DNA of 64,000 nucleotides from Thermoclostridium sp036562185 (GCA_036562185.1 DATCKN010000036.1:1-64000); one strand, 5' to 3'. Counted from the stretch's first letter, positions 16,570-26,109 are shown. The notes: generated by a model not told the origin, from the sequence alone. Numbers and translations are program-made.

Positions 16570-16644
16570 GTCCCGATGGTCCAATGGATAAGACAGTAGA
16601 TTCCGGTTCTACTAATGTGGGTTCGATTCCTACTCGGGACACCA
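16570..16644 (+). tRNA. tRNA-Arg (anticodon CCG)
   Basis: The acceptor stem GTCCCGA (16570-16576) pairs with TCGGGAC (16634-16640). The anticodon stem GTAGA/TCTAC encloses the loop TTCCGGT with anticodon CCG, reading codon CGG. The T arm has GTGGG-TTCGATT-CCTAC and the CCA end is encoded (16642-16644). A terminator follows 10 nt later, so it is a single-gene unit, perhaps read from the upstream gene. Confidence 0.95.
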
Positions 16645-16653
16645 AAAATCAAG

Positions 16654-16685
16654 CACAGGCATGACTTATTGCCTGTGTTTTAATT
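16654..16685 (+). terminator. Terminator after tRNA-Arg
   Basis: CACAGGCA (16654-16661) pairs with TGCCTGTG (16670-16677), followed by TTTTAATTT. Confidence 0.8.
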
Positions 16686-16714
16686 TATGCAGATTAATTT
16701 TGAGGGATGGTTCC

Positions 16715-17098
16715 ATGAATATTTATTGCGGCGTGGATATGGTGGAAATAAAGCGGATCAAGGATTCAATTGAAAAGTATGGAAACAGTTTCATAGAAAA
16801 AATATTCACCCCCGGGGAGATAAATTATTGTGAGAGCAGGAGAAAACAGAAATATCAAAGCTATGCCGCAAGGTTTTCTGCAAAAGAGGCCGTGTCTAAA
16901 GCACTGGGAACAGGTATTGCAAAAGGGGTTACATTGAAAGACATTGAGGTCAGGGTATCTGATACGGGAAAACCGCACATAGTGCTTTATAATAAAGCCA
17001 TGGAACTGTACGAAGAAATGGGCGGAGTTTCAATGGATATTAGTCTGGCACATACAAAAGATTATGCAACCGCATTTGCGGTTCTTATATGTAAGTAG
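16715..17098 (+). CDS. acpS: Holo-[acyl-carrier-protein] synthase
   Basis: AcpS transfers 4'-phosphopantetheine from CoA to acyl carrier protein. The 127-residue protein has the family motifs GVDMVEIKRI, with the metal-binding Asp, and ARFSAKEAVSKALGTG, with the catalytic Glu and Lys. It ends with the usual hydrophobic LAHTKDYATAFAVL. ATG 16715 follows GAGGGA; the longer frame beginning at 16661 would start inside the tRNA terminator. Confidence 0.94.
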   Translation: MNIYCGVDMVEIKRIKDSIEKYGNSFIEKIFTPGEINYCESRRKQKYQSYAARFSAKEAVSKALGTGIAKGVTLKDIEVRVSDTGKPHIVLYNKAMELYEEMGGVSMDISLAHTKDYATAFAVLICK

Positions 17099-17220
17099 CA
17101 GTATTGCCCGGCCATGCCTGGTACCTGACTTTCAGTAAGTTTTTGTGAATTTAATGCAAATGAAATGGCCGGTTATATAATCATAAGTCCAGGGCAAGGG
17201 ATTAAAGGGGTTAAAAGGTT

Positions 17221-18360
17221 ATGAAAAAGCGGGTTTTATTTATTCACTGCGCTGATATTCATCTTGATGCTCCGTTTTCCATATTTGGGAATGAAAATTT
17301 GTCAAGTGAACGGCGGAAGGATTTGAAGAAGACTTTCGAATTTATTACAGAACTGGTTATGGATAAAAATGCCGATTTCCTGATAATAGCCGGTGACCTG
17401 TATGAACACGGATATGTATCAAGAAATACCATCGGATGGATTAACGGGCAGTTTAAAAAACTGGGGCAGAAACCCGTAATAATAGTACCCGGAAATCATG
17501 ATCCATATGTGAAAAATTCCTGGTACAGAAGCTATAACTGGAATGATAATGTACATATCCTTACAACTGAAAACCCGGAATACTACGATGAAAATTTAAA
17601 TGTATATTTTTATGGGATAGGATTTGATTCATTTCACCAGGATAATCTCCCTGTGCAAAAGGCCCCGCAGGTTTTACCCGGCAGGTTCAATATATGCCTT
17701 TTTCATGGCACATTGGACATGCAGTTTGCTCAAAGCCCGTATAATCCTGTGACTTCAGGCTATCTCACAGGACTTGGTTTTGATTATTATGCCCTCGGGC
17801 ATTTTCATTCAAGAAATGAAGCTCTTTCGGATATAGGGATAATTAATCCCGGTAGTCCTGAACCCTTAGGTTTTGATGAAGAGGGTGAACATGGAGTATA
17901 TCTGGTGGAATTGACAAGGGAAGAAAGTTTAAAAAGAGAGTATACATTTGTTAAAACGCAGCAGAGGGCTTACTTTGACATGGACATTAACATTGAAGAT
18001 GTGAAAAGTCATGCCGGGCTGCTGGAGAAAATTGAAGATATTCTATGCATGTATGACAGCCAAAAGAATATTTTCAGAATTAACCTGACCGGCAGGCGTT
18101 ATTTGGACTCACATATCGATGTGAATACTTTGCGGCATCAATTTGAAAATGCCTGTTTTTCCATTCAGTTTTATGATAATACCAGGCCAATGTATGATCT
18201 GGATGAGCTGGCCAAAGAAAAGAATTTGACCGGTATTTTTGTCAGAAAAATGAAAGAAAGAATGGATAATGCGGACGGAGAAGAAAAGCAACTGCTTGAA
18301 AGAGCTCTTTATCTCGGGCTAGAAGCATTGCTTGAGGGGAATGTTGTCATTCCGGAATGA
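17221..18360 (+). CDS. yhaO: SbcD/YhaO-type metallophosphoesterase (DNA nuclease subunit)
   Basis: A 379-residue calcineurin-fold phosphoesterase with all metal motifs in order: CADIHLDAPF (10-19), AGDLYEHG (about 57-64), PGNHDPY (about 93), FHGTLDM and LGHFHSRNE. It corresponds to YhaO, the SbcD/Mre11-like partner of the YhaN ATPase encoded 17 nt downstream. The pair is presumed to process DNA ends. The plain ATG has only a weak AAAGG before it. A -10 TATAAT at 17176-17181 lacks a good -35. Confidence 0.88.
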   Translation: MKKRVLFIHCADIHLDAPFSIFGNENLSSERRKDLKKTFEFITELVMDKNADFLIIAGDLYEHGYVSRNTIGWINGQFKKLGQKPVIIVPGNHDPYVKNSWYRSYNWNDNVHILTTENPEYYDENLNVYFYGIGFDSFHQDNLPVQKAPQVLPGRFNICLFHGTLDMQFAQSPYNPVTSGYLTGLGFDYYALGHFHSRNEALSDIGIINPGSPEPLGFDEEGEHGVYLVELTREESLKREYTFVKTQQRAYFDMDINIEDVKSHAGLLEKIEDILCMYDSQKNIFRINLTGRRYLDSHIDVNTLRHQFENACFSIQFYDNTRPMYDLDELAKEKNLTGIFVRKMKERMDNADGEEKQLLERALYLGLEALLEGNVVIPE

Positions 18361-18377
18361 AAAGGCGGTAAAAGTTT

Positions 18378-20894
18378 ATGAGAATTAAAAAGATAAATAT
18401 TAACGGATTTGGAAAATTTGAAGATCGCCTGTTCCTTTTAAAACCAGGAATGAACGTATTTTACGGCTGTAATGAAGCGGGCAAATCCACACTTCAGTCT
18501 TTTATCAGGGGAATGCTGTATGGGCTTAAAGGAGGTAAAAGATCAAAAGACGGGGCTCTGCCTCCTTTAAAACAATATAAGCCCTGGACTGCAAAAGCAT
18601 ATGGAGGCATTCTTGAGTATGAGCTGGATAACGGCAAAACATATACGGTAGCAAGGAATTTTGACAGAAACACAGTTACAGTTTACGATGAGTATTCCAA
18701 TAATATAACAGGCAGTTTTCCGGCAGGAAGGGAAGAAGGTATCAAATTTGCAGAGCAGCACCTGGGATTGCCGGAAAGCTGTTTTGAGCGTACTGTTTTT
18801 ATCGGCCAGATGCAAAGCATTTTAAACAATGAAGGAAAGAAAATTATCGCTGAAAGGCTTGCAAACATAAAGCAGACAGGCGATGAGGAAATATCGTTCA
18901 GAAAGGCAATGGAGGCCTTAAAGGAAGCACAGCTTTTCTATGTTGGAAGCGAAAGGACAACAACCAGGCCGCTGAACATAATCAATTCACGTTTGCAGGA
19001 AGCAATTGATGAAGAAAAAGAATATATAAGGCAGCATGAAAGCTGTATGGATATGTTCCTGGAACTTGAGCAATTACAGAAAAGGGAAACGGATTTAAAA
19101 AAAGAATGGGATGAGCTTAACCGGTTGAAGGAGAAGCTCGCCAGAAAATATGAAACCGAAAAACTGGAAAAAGTGTACAAGTCCCTGTTAAATTGCTATA
19201 AGCAGCTGAGTGATGTTGAAAATGACATTAATGCGGAAAAAGAAGCGTTGGAAAGTACATTGGCCAGGCTGAAAGAATATGAAGTATTTAAAATATATTC
19301 CAGAAATGACCTGGATGAGATGATTTCTGACCATACATACTACAAGCTTTTATGCAATGAACTTGAAGGATACGAATCAGAAAACAGTGAAAACGAAGAA
19401 AGAATAATGAAAATTCAAGGAGAAATTCAGCAGTATAAGCTTTTTGCCGAAGAAAAACCCGAAAGGGTGGATGAGGTAATTCATGAAGTGCTGCAATACA
19501 ATAGTACAGAGGCTAACAATGACAATACGGAAGATAAAGCAGGCCAGAGAATGAAAAAACATGCTTCACTGGCAGGATTTGTCGCAGGTATTATTGTTAT
19601 GATAATCTCATTTGTGCTTAAACCCTATAATACGGCTATTTTTGCTGCAGGACTTGCAGTCTCGGCTCTGGCAGGCGCATTTTTCATATCATCTGTAAAG
19701 ACCGGCAATTTGAAAAGTGATGAGCGTACGCAAAAAAACATTCAGAAGCAGAAACATCAGGAAAATTTAGGCCTGCTAAATTCCTGGATGAGGCAGGTTA
19801 ATGCCGGCAGTATTCATGATTTTATAAGGCTGAAAAGTATATTCCAGGATAAAATCAAGCAACTGGACGATCTGATGATTAAAAGACAGAAGCTTGCGGA
19901 AAGTAAAAATAAAATTCTGATAAACATTGAGGAATACAAAAAAAGGATACTTATCAGGCTTACTTCTGCAAATATAGTATCAGGTTCAGCCTTTGAAGAA
20001 CGGGATGTGCAAAAGTGGCGGACAGGGATGGAAACATTCAGCATGCTTGAACAAACAGTAAGGGATATAAAAAATGAGCTTGCCTCATTAAACCAGAAAA
20101 AGGAAAGCCTGTACAGGGAAGCTTCGGTTATAGCAGGCCATGATTTCGGTTCATTAACCGCTCTGGAAAGAGAAATACAGGACAGGATCACAGAAATTGA
20201 AAGTTTAAAATCAGAATTCAACGGTGCGGCAGATATTTTCAGCAGCTTAACGCCTGAGGATATGGATACCAGGATAAAGCAGATTGGTGACGAATTAGGC
20301 CATGTTAAATTAAGAATCAATACTCTTTCGACCCGTCTTGAGAACACTCCTGACGGTGAGATGATTCAAAAAGCCCATGAAAGAGTACAGATACTCACAA
20401 AAGAAAAACAGGAGAAACTTTTTCTCGGAAAAGCATTCGATATTGCAATGGAAGTTCTCGCCGAGGCAAGCGTGGATCTGCAGCGGAATTATTCGCCTTA
20501 TCTTAATGAGGCAGTGGGAAATATAATGAGTACGATAACCGGCGGAAAATATAGGGATATCAGGACTGATGACAGCTTAAGACTGAATATACAGCCACCC
20601 GATATTGCAGAAAGGGTGATTCCTGAGCAGTTGTCCTCCGGTACTGCCGATCAGGTATATTTTGCCCTGCGCCTTGCCGCAGTAATGCTTATGGAAAAAG
20701 ACGGTGAAACAATGCCGCTGTTCCTGGACGACCCGTTTGTCCAATATGATGAGGAAAGGACAATTAACGCATTGTCCCTTCTGAAAAATGAAAGCGAAAA
20801 GAGGCAAATAATTCTTTTTACATGCAAAAAACGCGAAGTGGAACTTGTAAGGCAGATTTTCAGCGACAAAGACATTAATGTTGTCAGCCTGTAA
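18378..20894 (+). CDS. yhaN: SbcC/Rad50-like ATPase YhaN
   Basis: An 838-residue SMC-like ATPase. The Walker A motif GCNEAGKST lies near 29-37 and the Walker B MPLFLDDPF near 776-784, with a signature-type segment QLSSGTADQVYFALR just before it. Long coiled-coil arms (about 190-390 and 455-700) flank two transmembrane helices (about 395-440). That central membrane hairpin replaces the zinc hook of SbcC/Rad50 and is typical of YhaN. With YhaO it likely forms a membrane-tethered nuclease. Its start is 17 nt after yhaO, and a terminator follows. Confidence 0.88.
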   Translation: MRIKKININGFGKFEDRLFLLKPGMNVFYGCNEAGKSTLQSFIRGMLYGLKGGKRSKDGALPPLKQYKPWTAKAYGGILEYELDNGKTYTVARNFDRNTVTVYDEYSNNITGSFPAGREEGIKFAEQHLGLPESCFERTVFIGQMQSILNNEGKKIIAERLANIKQTGDEEISFRKAMEALKEAQLFYVGSERTTTRPLNIINSRLQEAIDEEKEYIRQHESCMDMFLELEQLQKRETDLKKEWDELNRLKEKLARKYETEKLEKVYKSLLNCYKQLSDVENDINAEKEALESTLARLKEYEVFKIYSRNDLDEMISDHTYYKLLCNELEGYESENSENEERIMKIQGEIQQYKLFAEEKPERVDEVIHEVLQYNSTEANNDNTEDKAGQRMKKHASLAGFVAGIIVMIISFVLKPYNTAIFAAGLAVSALAGAFFISSVKTGNLKSDERTQKNIQKQKHQENLGLLNSWMRQVNAGSIHDFIRLKSIFQDKIKQLDDLMIKRQKLAESKNKILINIEEYKKRILIRLTSANIVSGSAFEERDVQKWRTGMETFSMLEQTVRDIKNELASLNQKKESLYREASVIAGHDFGSLTALEREIQDRITEIESLKSEFNGAADIFSSLTPEDMDTRIKQIGDELGHVKLRINTLSTRLENTPDGEMIQKAHERVQILTKEKQEKLFLGKAFDIAMEVLAEASVDLQRNYSPYLNEAVGNIMSTITGGKYRDIRTDDSLRLNIQPPDIAERVIPEQLSSGTADQVYFALRLAAVMLMEKDGETMPLFLDDPFVQYDEERTINALSLLKNESEKRQIILFTCKKREVELVRQIFSDKDINVVSL

Positions 20895-20958
20895 AACAGG
20901 AAATACATTTTAAATATATCCATTAATTTAATATAACAAAGAAGTAATGGCTTAAAAA

Positions 20959-20986
20959 TATCCGGAATTATTCCGGGTATTTTTTT
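20959..20986 (+). terminator. Terminator of yhaO-yhaN
   Basis: TATCCGGAA (20959-20967) pairs with TTCCGGGTA (20971-20979) across a 3-nt loop, followed by seven T. Confidence 0.85.
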
Positions 20987-21100
20987 GCATGAAGATTCCA
21001 AATACCGGCATGAATCGAAGCAAGTATAAATATATTGCCAACTTGAAAAACTAAAACCGGATTTAAAGGACTGAAAAAAGGAGGACTATATATCTGGAAT

Positions 21101-21562
21101 ATGAAAAAGCAGAAAATTGTTTTATTTATATCTGTTATATCCATCATAATGTGCATGCTGGTTCCGAGTATTTATCACACTATATCATATGCCCAGGCAG
21201 CAAGGGCTTCTGATGAGCAGCTTATTGCGCGTGCAATAAACGGTGAAGCCAGGGGCGAGCCATATGAAGGGCAGGTTGCTGTTGGAGCGGTAATTTTAAA
21301 CCGGGTTGCATCTGCGGATTTCCCAAATACCGTAGCAGGTGTTATTTATCAGCCAGGTGCCTTTACAGCCGTAAGTGACGGGCAGATCAACGTACCTATT
21401 GACCCCAGCTCTTCGGTTGTAAAAGCCGCACGGGATGCAATAAACGGATGGGATCCCACCGGCGGAGCATTATACTACTGGAACCCACAAACCGCAACCA
21501 GCAAATGGATATGGAGCAGGCAGGTATTAAAGGTAATTGGCAAGCATTACTTCGGAAAATAA
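21101..21562 (+). CDS. sleB: Spore cortex-lytic enzyme, SleB-type, catalytic domain only
   Basis: SleB is a lytic transglycosylase that degrades spore cortex peptidoglycan during germination. This 153-residue form has a signal peptide/membrane segment (6-32) and then the Hydrolase_2 catalytic domain, with LIARAINGEARGEPYEGQVA, containing the catalytic Glu, near 47-66 and ALYYWNPQTATSKWIW near the end. The peptidoglycan-binding domain usual in Bacillus SleB is missing. ypeB follows 34 nt downstream, as expected for this pair. AGGAGG lies about 16 nt before the ATG, unusually far. Confidence 0.9.
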   Translation: MKKQKIVLFISVISIIMCMLVPSIYHTISYAQAARASDEQLIARAINGEARGEPYEGQVAVGAVILNRVASADFPNTVAGVIYQPGAFTAVSDGQINVPIDPSSSVVKAARDAINGWDPTGGALYYWNPQTATSKWIWSRQVLKVIGKHYFGK

Positions 21563-21596
21563 TAACAATGATTCAAACTGAAAAGGAGGTGTTGTC

Positions 21597-22991
21597 TTGG
21601 GAAAATTCCGTGAAAAGATGCTGGACTGGAAAAAAAGGCTTTCTGACAGGCATATGTACAGTGTTACTGTTGTCATAATTGCTGTTGTTGCAGCCTGGGG
21701 AATATATCAGTATAAAAGGTCAGCAGATTTGAGGCAGGAACTGGATAACCAGTACAACCGGGCTTTCTATGAAATGGTAGGATATGTTCAAAATATTGAG
21801 GTACTTTTAATGAAAAGCATGATTTCAGCAACCCCTCAAATGGTGTCAGAAACGTTGAAGGAAGCCTGGCATCAGGCAAACCTGGCGCAGACAAACCTGG
21901 GCCAGTTACCGGTTACACAGGAAGTTCTTGCGAATACATCAAAATTTCTCTCTCAGGTAGGGGACTTTGCATATGCACTGGACAGACAGAATATCGCCGG
22001 AAAGGAAATCACCGAGGATCAATATAAGCAGCTGGAGCAGCTTCATCAGTATTCTGTAAACCTTCATGAAGCGCTTAACAATCTTCAGGCATCTATATCA
22101 GAAGGAAGAATAAACTGGAAAGAACTTGCTAACAAAGGGACAGAACTTTTCAAGAAACAGTCTCAGAGCATGACAAGCCAGTTGTTTTCAGATATTGACA
22201 AAACGTTTCAGGAATTTCCGACACTAATTTATGACGGTCCGTTCTCGGATCATATGACAAGTTTAAAGCCTAAAGGCCTGACAGGTAAAGATCTTACCGT
22301 TGAAGAGGCGAAGGAAAAACTGAAAAAATTTTTCGGTGAGGATAAAGTTGCTTCAATAGAACATACCGGTGAGGTTAAAGCAGACACATTGCCTGCTTAT
22401 AACTTTAAAATTACCTTTAAAGACAGGCCGGAAGATGAATTTGCATCAGCTGACGTGACTAAAAAAGGCGGCCAGGTAATCTGGATGCTATATAACAGGG
22501 ATGTGGGCCAGGAAACACTGGATGTGGATAAGGTAAAGGAAATTGGCAGAGAGTTTCTTGAGAGCCGTGGATATAAAAGCATGAAAGATACGTATTACGT
22601 TAAGGAGGACAGCACCGCCACAGTGAACTATGCATATGAGCAGGATGGTGTTGTGGTGTATCCCGACCTTATAAAAGTTAAAATTGCATTGGATAATGGA
22701 GAAATAGTGGGTTTCGAATCCAAGGGATATATAATGAATCACACCGAAAGGGATATACCCGAACCTAAGTTCACCGAGGAAGAAATAAAATCCAACTTCA
22801 TGGCCAAAAGAGAGTTAAAAGCCGTTGGGCTTGCGATAATACCAACGAATTTCGGCACAGAGATATTCTGCTACGAGTTAAAGGGAAACTTTAACGGCAA
22901 GGATTTTCTGGTATATGTCAATGCAGAAACGGGCAGAGAGGAACAGGTTCTCATTATAATTAATACTCCCGAGGGTATTCTGACACTATAG
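21597..22991 (+). CDS. ypeB: Germination protein YpeB
   Basis: YpeB is the partner that stabilises and localises SleB in the dormant spore. The 464-residue protein has an N-terminal membrane anchor (about 20-38, SVTVVIIAVVAAWGIYQ), a helical domain (40-215) and repeated PepSY-like modules in the C-terminal half (about 235-460, such as LTVEEAKEKLKKFFG and VDKVKEIGREFLESRGY). The start is TTG 21597 after a perfect AAAGGAGGTG at 6 nt. A terminator follows at 23055. Confidence 0.9.
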   Translation: MGKFREKMLDWKKRLSDRHMYSVTVVIIAVVAAWGIYQYKRSADLRQELDNQYNRAFYEMVGYVQNIEVLLMKSMISATPQMVSETLKEAWHQANLAQTNLGQLPVTQEVLANTSKFLSQVGDFAYALDRQNIAGKEITEDQYKQLEQLHQYSVNLHEALNNLQASISEGRINWKELANKGTELFKKQSQSMTSQLFSDIDKTFQEFPTLIYDGPFSDHMTSLKPKGLTGKDLTVEEAKEKLKKFFGEDKVASIEHTGEVKADTLPAYNFKITFKDRPEDEFASADVTKKGGQVIWMLYNRDVGQETLDVDKVKEIGREFLESRGYKSMKDTYYVKEDSTATVNYAYEQDGVVVYPDLIKVKIALDNGEIVGFESKGYIMNHTERDIPEPKFTEEEIKSNFMAKRELKAVGLAIIPTNFGTEIFCYELKGNFNGKDFLVYVNAETGREEQVLIIINTPEGILTL

Positions 22992-23054
22992 CGTTGAAAA
23001 AACAGAAGATCGGGTTGTTAAACTTAAATTAGAAAAATATAGAAAGCCGAAGAG

Positions 23055-23090
23055 GGACATATCAAAAGTATGGTATGTCCTTAATTTTTT
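23055..23090 (+). terminator. Terminator of sleB-ypeB
   Basis: GGACATA (23055-23061) pairs with TATGTCC (23074-23080) followed by TTAATTTTTT. Confidence 0.75.
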
Positions 23091-23222
23091 ATATGTACTG
23101 CTGTTCAGTAATGAATAAATTTGCTCATAATCTTAATACATAATTAATGCAACATAATTTATCATAACGGGGAGCGGGTGTTCCGGATGGTGCTTTATTG
23201 CTCAGGGGACCAAATATATACA

Positions 23223-23690
23223 TCACTTCGATAATTTATATATATACATAATTATTTCTGAGCCGTTTTTGGTATTGTCAGTGTAATTGGCAATCCACAG
23301 GCAATCTTTGGAAACATACAGCCTCCACATTGTTTCAATTCCGTTTTTATCATGAATGGTGTACTGGTATTCAACATCCTTGCCAATGAAGGAGTAAACA
23401 TCCGATAAGAAAGTTACTTCATCAGGAATATCTTCTTTTACATATTCAGGAGAGCTGTATTCAACGGTATGTCCGGGGGTTTCGATTTTGAACAGGTCCT
23501 CATTGATAGTATATTTTGAACCTTTCATTTTTTCGTTCAAAAACTCTGAAGTTGACGATGACAATGGTGATAAATAACTGACTTCTTTAAATTTATATAC
23601 ACCAAAAATGCTCTCTCCACCCTTGCCGGCGCAACCTGACAGAAAAACCGACAATAGCAGTGCTGCTGTCAGCACAGGTATTCTTTTCAT
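23223..23690 (-). CDS. Small lipoprotein of unknown function
   Basis: A 155-residue protein with a lipoprotein signal peptide ending in the lipobox LSGC (about residues 15-21), so it is probably anchored outside the membrane. The mature part is polar, with WRLYVSKDCLWIANY near the end, and resembles no family I recognise. It is monocistronic and divergent from hisI. ATG 23690 follows GGAGGTG at 6 nt; a GTG two codons earlier would overlap that site. Confidence 0.75.
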   Translation of the reverse strand: MKRIPVLTAALLLSVFLSGCAGKGGESIFGVYKFKEVSYLSPLSSSTSEFLNEKMKGSKYTINEDLFKIETPGHTVEYSSPEYVKEDIPDEVTFLSDVYSFIGKDVEYQYTIHDKNGIETMWRLYVSKDCLWIANYTDNTKNGSEIIMYIYKLSK

Positions 23691-23824
23691 AATCACACCT
23701 CCGTGTTGCTATACGTCAAATTTATCATGTTTGTAATATGGCAAAATTGTATGCAGCCCCAGTATTTGCTATATTATTATATCATAAAACAGCTCTTTTA
23801 TTTCCTGCCTGTTTAAGACTTAAC

Positions 23825-23853
23825 TTGTAGAATGTTAAAATATGCTATATAAT
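23825..23853 (+). promoter_or_regulatory. Promoter of hisI-hisE
   Basis: TTGTAG (23825-23830) and TATAAT (23848-23853) are 17 nt apart, about 60 nt before the hisI ATG. Confidence 0.65.
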
Positions 23854-23918
23854 GATAAAAAGATTTTTAAGGCAAAATTTGGCCGATAACATTAACTACT
23901 GATGCCAGAGGTACAAAA

Positions 23919-24266
23919 ATGGAGCTTAATAACCTGAAATTCAATGAAATGGGATTGATTCCCGCAATTGTGCAGGATTCTGAATCAAAAGAAGTTCTAA
24001 TGATGGCTTACATGAACAGGGAATCCCTTATGCTGACTTTAAAAACAGGAAAGGCTACATATTGGAGCAGAAGCAGGCAAAAGTTATGGGTTAAGGGTGA
24101 AACATCGGGGCACTTTCAATTTGTTGAAAGGATATATTACGATTGCGATGCCGATACACTGCTTCTTATGGTAAGGCAGGAAGGTGCGGCGTGCCACACG
24201 GGTTCAAAATCATGTTTTTACAGGGAATTAAATATGGAGGGATATAACAATGAGCAGCAAGTTTGA
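23919..24266 (+). CDS. hisI: Phosphoribosyl-AMP cyclohydrolase
   Basis: HisI opens the purine ring of phosphoribosyl-AMP in the third step of histidine synthesis. The 115-residue monofunctional enzyme has MMAYMNRESL, ATYWSRSRQKLWVKGETSG, and the metal-binding cysteine/aspartate motifs YYDCDADTLL and GAACHTGSKSCF. It overlaps hisE by 17 nt. The pair is separated from the main his operon by about 17 kb, with a promoter of its own. Confidence 0.95.
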   Translation: MELNNLKFNEMGLIPAIVQDSESKEVLMMAYMNRESLMLTLKTGKATYWSRSRQKLWVKGETSGHFQFVERIYYDCDADTLLLMVRQEGAACHTGSKSCFYRELNMEGYNNEQQV

Positions 24267-24537
24267 TATTCTACAGGAAGTTTATGATGTTGTTCTGGAC
24301 AGAATGAATAATCCTAAAGAAGGATCTTATACCAATTATCTGTTCAGCAAAGGGTTGGACAAGATTCTTAAAAAGGTTGGGGAGGAATCCTCGGAAGTAA
24401 TTATCGGAGCCAAAAATGAAAATAAGGATGAGATAAGGTACGAAATTGCGGATTTATTATACCATCTGACGGTGTTAATGGTACATCAGGGATTAACATG
24501 GGAAGATATATGCGAAGAACTGAAAAGCAGAAGATAA
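24250..24537 (+). CDS. hisE: Phosphoribosyl-ATP pyrophosphatase
   Basis: HisE hydrolyses phosphoribosyl-ATP to phosphoribosyl-AMP and pyrophosphate. At 95 residues it is the stand-alone all-alpha form, with SYTNYLFSKGLDKILKKVGEE, containing the conserved acidic metal site, and YEIADLLYHLTVLM. Here it is not fused to HisI but translated from an overlapping start behind GGAGGG. Confidence 0.94.
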   Translation: MSSKFDILQEVYDVVLDRMNNPKEGSYTNYLFSKGLDKILKKVGEESSEVIIGAKNENKDEIRYEIADLLYHLTVLMVHQGLTWEDICEELKSRR

Positions 24538-24582
24538 AATCCGGAAATGGTTAATTTATAAACGTGTAAGGAGGGAATATGA

Positions 24583-24867
24583 GTGCATGACTATGATTTT
24601 GATGATGATATAGCTGCAGCAGCAGAGTCTTACGATGATCAGGAAAAAGTTTACAGTGTAATGCAGTGGTTCGGCACTTTCCTTTTGATGTTCATTCCGG
24701 TTGTGAATATAATTCTTTTATTTGTTTGGGCTTTCAGTAATAAGATAAATAAAAACAAAAAGAACTGGGCTATTGCTTCGCTTTTTATTGTTGCCATAGT
24801 GGCAGTTTTACTGATTATTTTGTATTTCATGCTTGTATCAATGTTCAACAGAATATTTAGTGAATAA
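24583..24867 (+). CDS. Small two-helix membrane protein
   Basis: A 94-residue protein with an acidic N-terminus (DYDFDDDIAAAAESYDD) and two transmembrane helices (about 27-50 and 61-86). It starts at GTG 24583 behind AAGGAGGG; an ATG 4 nt upstream stops after three codons. It lies 45 nt after hisE and may be cotranscribed. Function unknown. Confidence 0.65.
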   Translation: MHDYDFDDDIAAAAESYDDQEKVYSVMQWFGTFLLMFIPVVNIILLFVWAFSNKINKNKKNWAIASLFIVAIVAVLLIILYFMLVSMFNRIFSE

Positions 24868-24876
24868 AATAAAAAC

Positions 24877-24909
24877 TGGTTGACAGGAGGGAAGGATACC
24901 TGTCAACCA
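24877..24909. terminator. Bidirectional terminator between the hisE unit and argD
   Basis: TGGTTGACAGG (24877-24887) pairs with CCTGTCAACCA (24899-24909). The minus strand continues GTTTTTATTTT, good for argD; the plus strand continues TTAATTTAT. Confidence 0.75.
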
Positions 24910-26109
24910 TTAATTTATATCCTTGAGAACTTCCACCAGTATATTTATCAGCCCATCCATGTCATTTTTGGTAACAATCAGGGGTGGTAGAATTCTCAGG
25001 ATATACTCACCGGATGTTCCCAAGAGATATTTCTTTTCAAATATCTTCCTGTTTATTGTTTTGGCAATTGGTTTATTAAACTCTATTCCAATCATTAAGC
25101 CTTTGCCGCGCACTTCCTTTATTATCGGAAAATCTTCCTTTATTGTTTCCATTTTTTCAAAAAAGTACTTTCCCATTCTGGCTGCATTGTCGCTCAGATT
25201 TTCATTTATAATGGTCGATAAAACAGCAAGGCCGGCGCTGCAGGCCAAAGGATTACCTCCGAAAGTTGAACCGTGATCGCCGGGTTCAAATGCACTGGCG
25301 ACAGGCTCCCTGGCGCACAGTGCTCCAATAGGAAAGCCGCCTGCAAGCGCTTTTGCAAGGGTAAATATATCAGGTTCAACTCCGTAATGCTGATAACCAA
25401 AAAGTTTTCCTGTCCTTCCCAAACCACATTGAACCTCGTCAAATATCAAAAGAATTTTATTGCTGTCACATAATTTCCGTACAGCCTGCATGTATTCAGT
25501 TGTTGTGGGATTGACACCGCTTTCGCCCTGAATTGGTTCAAGCATAACTGCACAGGTGTTTTCGCTTATTGCCCTTTCCAGAGCTGCTATGTCATTTATC
25601 GGTACTTTTGAAAATTTAGGTGTTAACGGACTATAAGGCTTCTGATATTTTTCCTGTCCGGTGGCAGCTATCGTGGCAAGGGTTCTTCCATGAAATGAAT
25701 TATCAAGAGTGATAATTTCGTACTTTTCAGACAAGCCTTTTTTCCTGAAATACAGGCGGGCAAGCTTTATAGCGCCTTCATTCGCTTCTGCGCCACTGTT
25801 GGCAAAAAATACCCGATCTGCGCATGAATTGTTTACAATCAATTCAGCAAGGTTGGCCTGCTGCTCAATATAGTACAAACTGGAGCAATGTATCAGCTTA
25901 TTTGCCTGCTCACAAATTGCATTGACAAGAGCAGGATGTGAATGCCCTAATGCGCTTACGGCAATGCCGGCGAAAAAGTCATGATACTCGTTTCCTTCAG
26001 TATCATACAGCAATATCCCCTTGCCATGGGTAAAGCAAACCGGATACCGATCCCCGAAAGTATTCATGTAGTATTTCTTATCTTTTTGAATAATTTCTTC
26101 CAAACTCAT
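24910..26109 (-). CDS. argD: Acetylornithine aminotransferase
   Basis: ArgD is a PLP enzyme of arginine synthesis converting N-acetylglutamate semialdehyde to N-acetylornithine. The 399-residue class III aminotransferase shows FANSGAEANEGAIKLAR, LDNSFHGRT, IFDEVQCGLGRTG, and the catalytic lysine in TLAKALAGGFPIGA. Ornithine or succinyl-diaminopimelate activity is also possible in this family. ATG 26109 follows GGAGG; the longer frame to 26235 includes the promoter. No other arg gene is nearby. Confidence 0.9.
   Translation of the reverse strand: MSLEEIIQKDKKYYMNTFGDRYPVCFTHGKGILLYDTEGNEYHDFFAGIAVSALGHSHPALVNAICEQANKLIHCSSLYYIEQQANLAELIVNNSCADRVFFANSGAEANEGAIKLARLYFRKKGLSEKYEIITLDNSFHGRTLATIAATGQEKYQKPYSPLTPKFSKVPINDIAALERAISENTCAVMLEPIQGESGVNPTTTEYMQAVRKLCDSNKILLIFDEVQCGLGRTGKLFGYQHYGVEPDIFTLAKALAGGFPIGALCAREPVASAFEPGDHGSTFGGNPLACSAGLAVLSTIINENLSDNAARMGKYFFEKMETIKEDFPIIKEVRGKGLMIGIEFNKPIAKTINRKIFEKKYLLGTSGEYILRILPPLIVTKNDMDGLINILVEVLKDIN

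Noticed and set aside
20990..21100. Sigma-G promoter for sleB
   Set aside because: TGAAT and AATATATT near 21011-21034 do not match the -10 CATNNTA element or spacing.
24579..24590. ATG 24579 as start of the small membrane protein gene
   Set aside because: It reads ATG AGT GCA TGA and stops; GTG 24583 opens the real frame.
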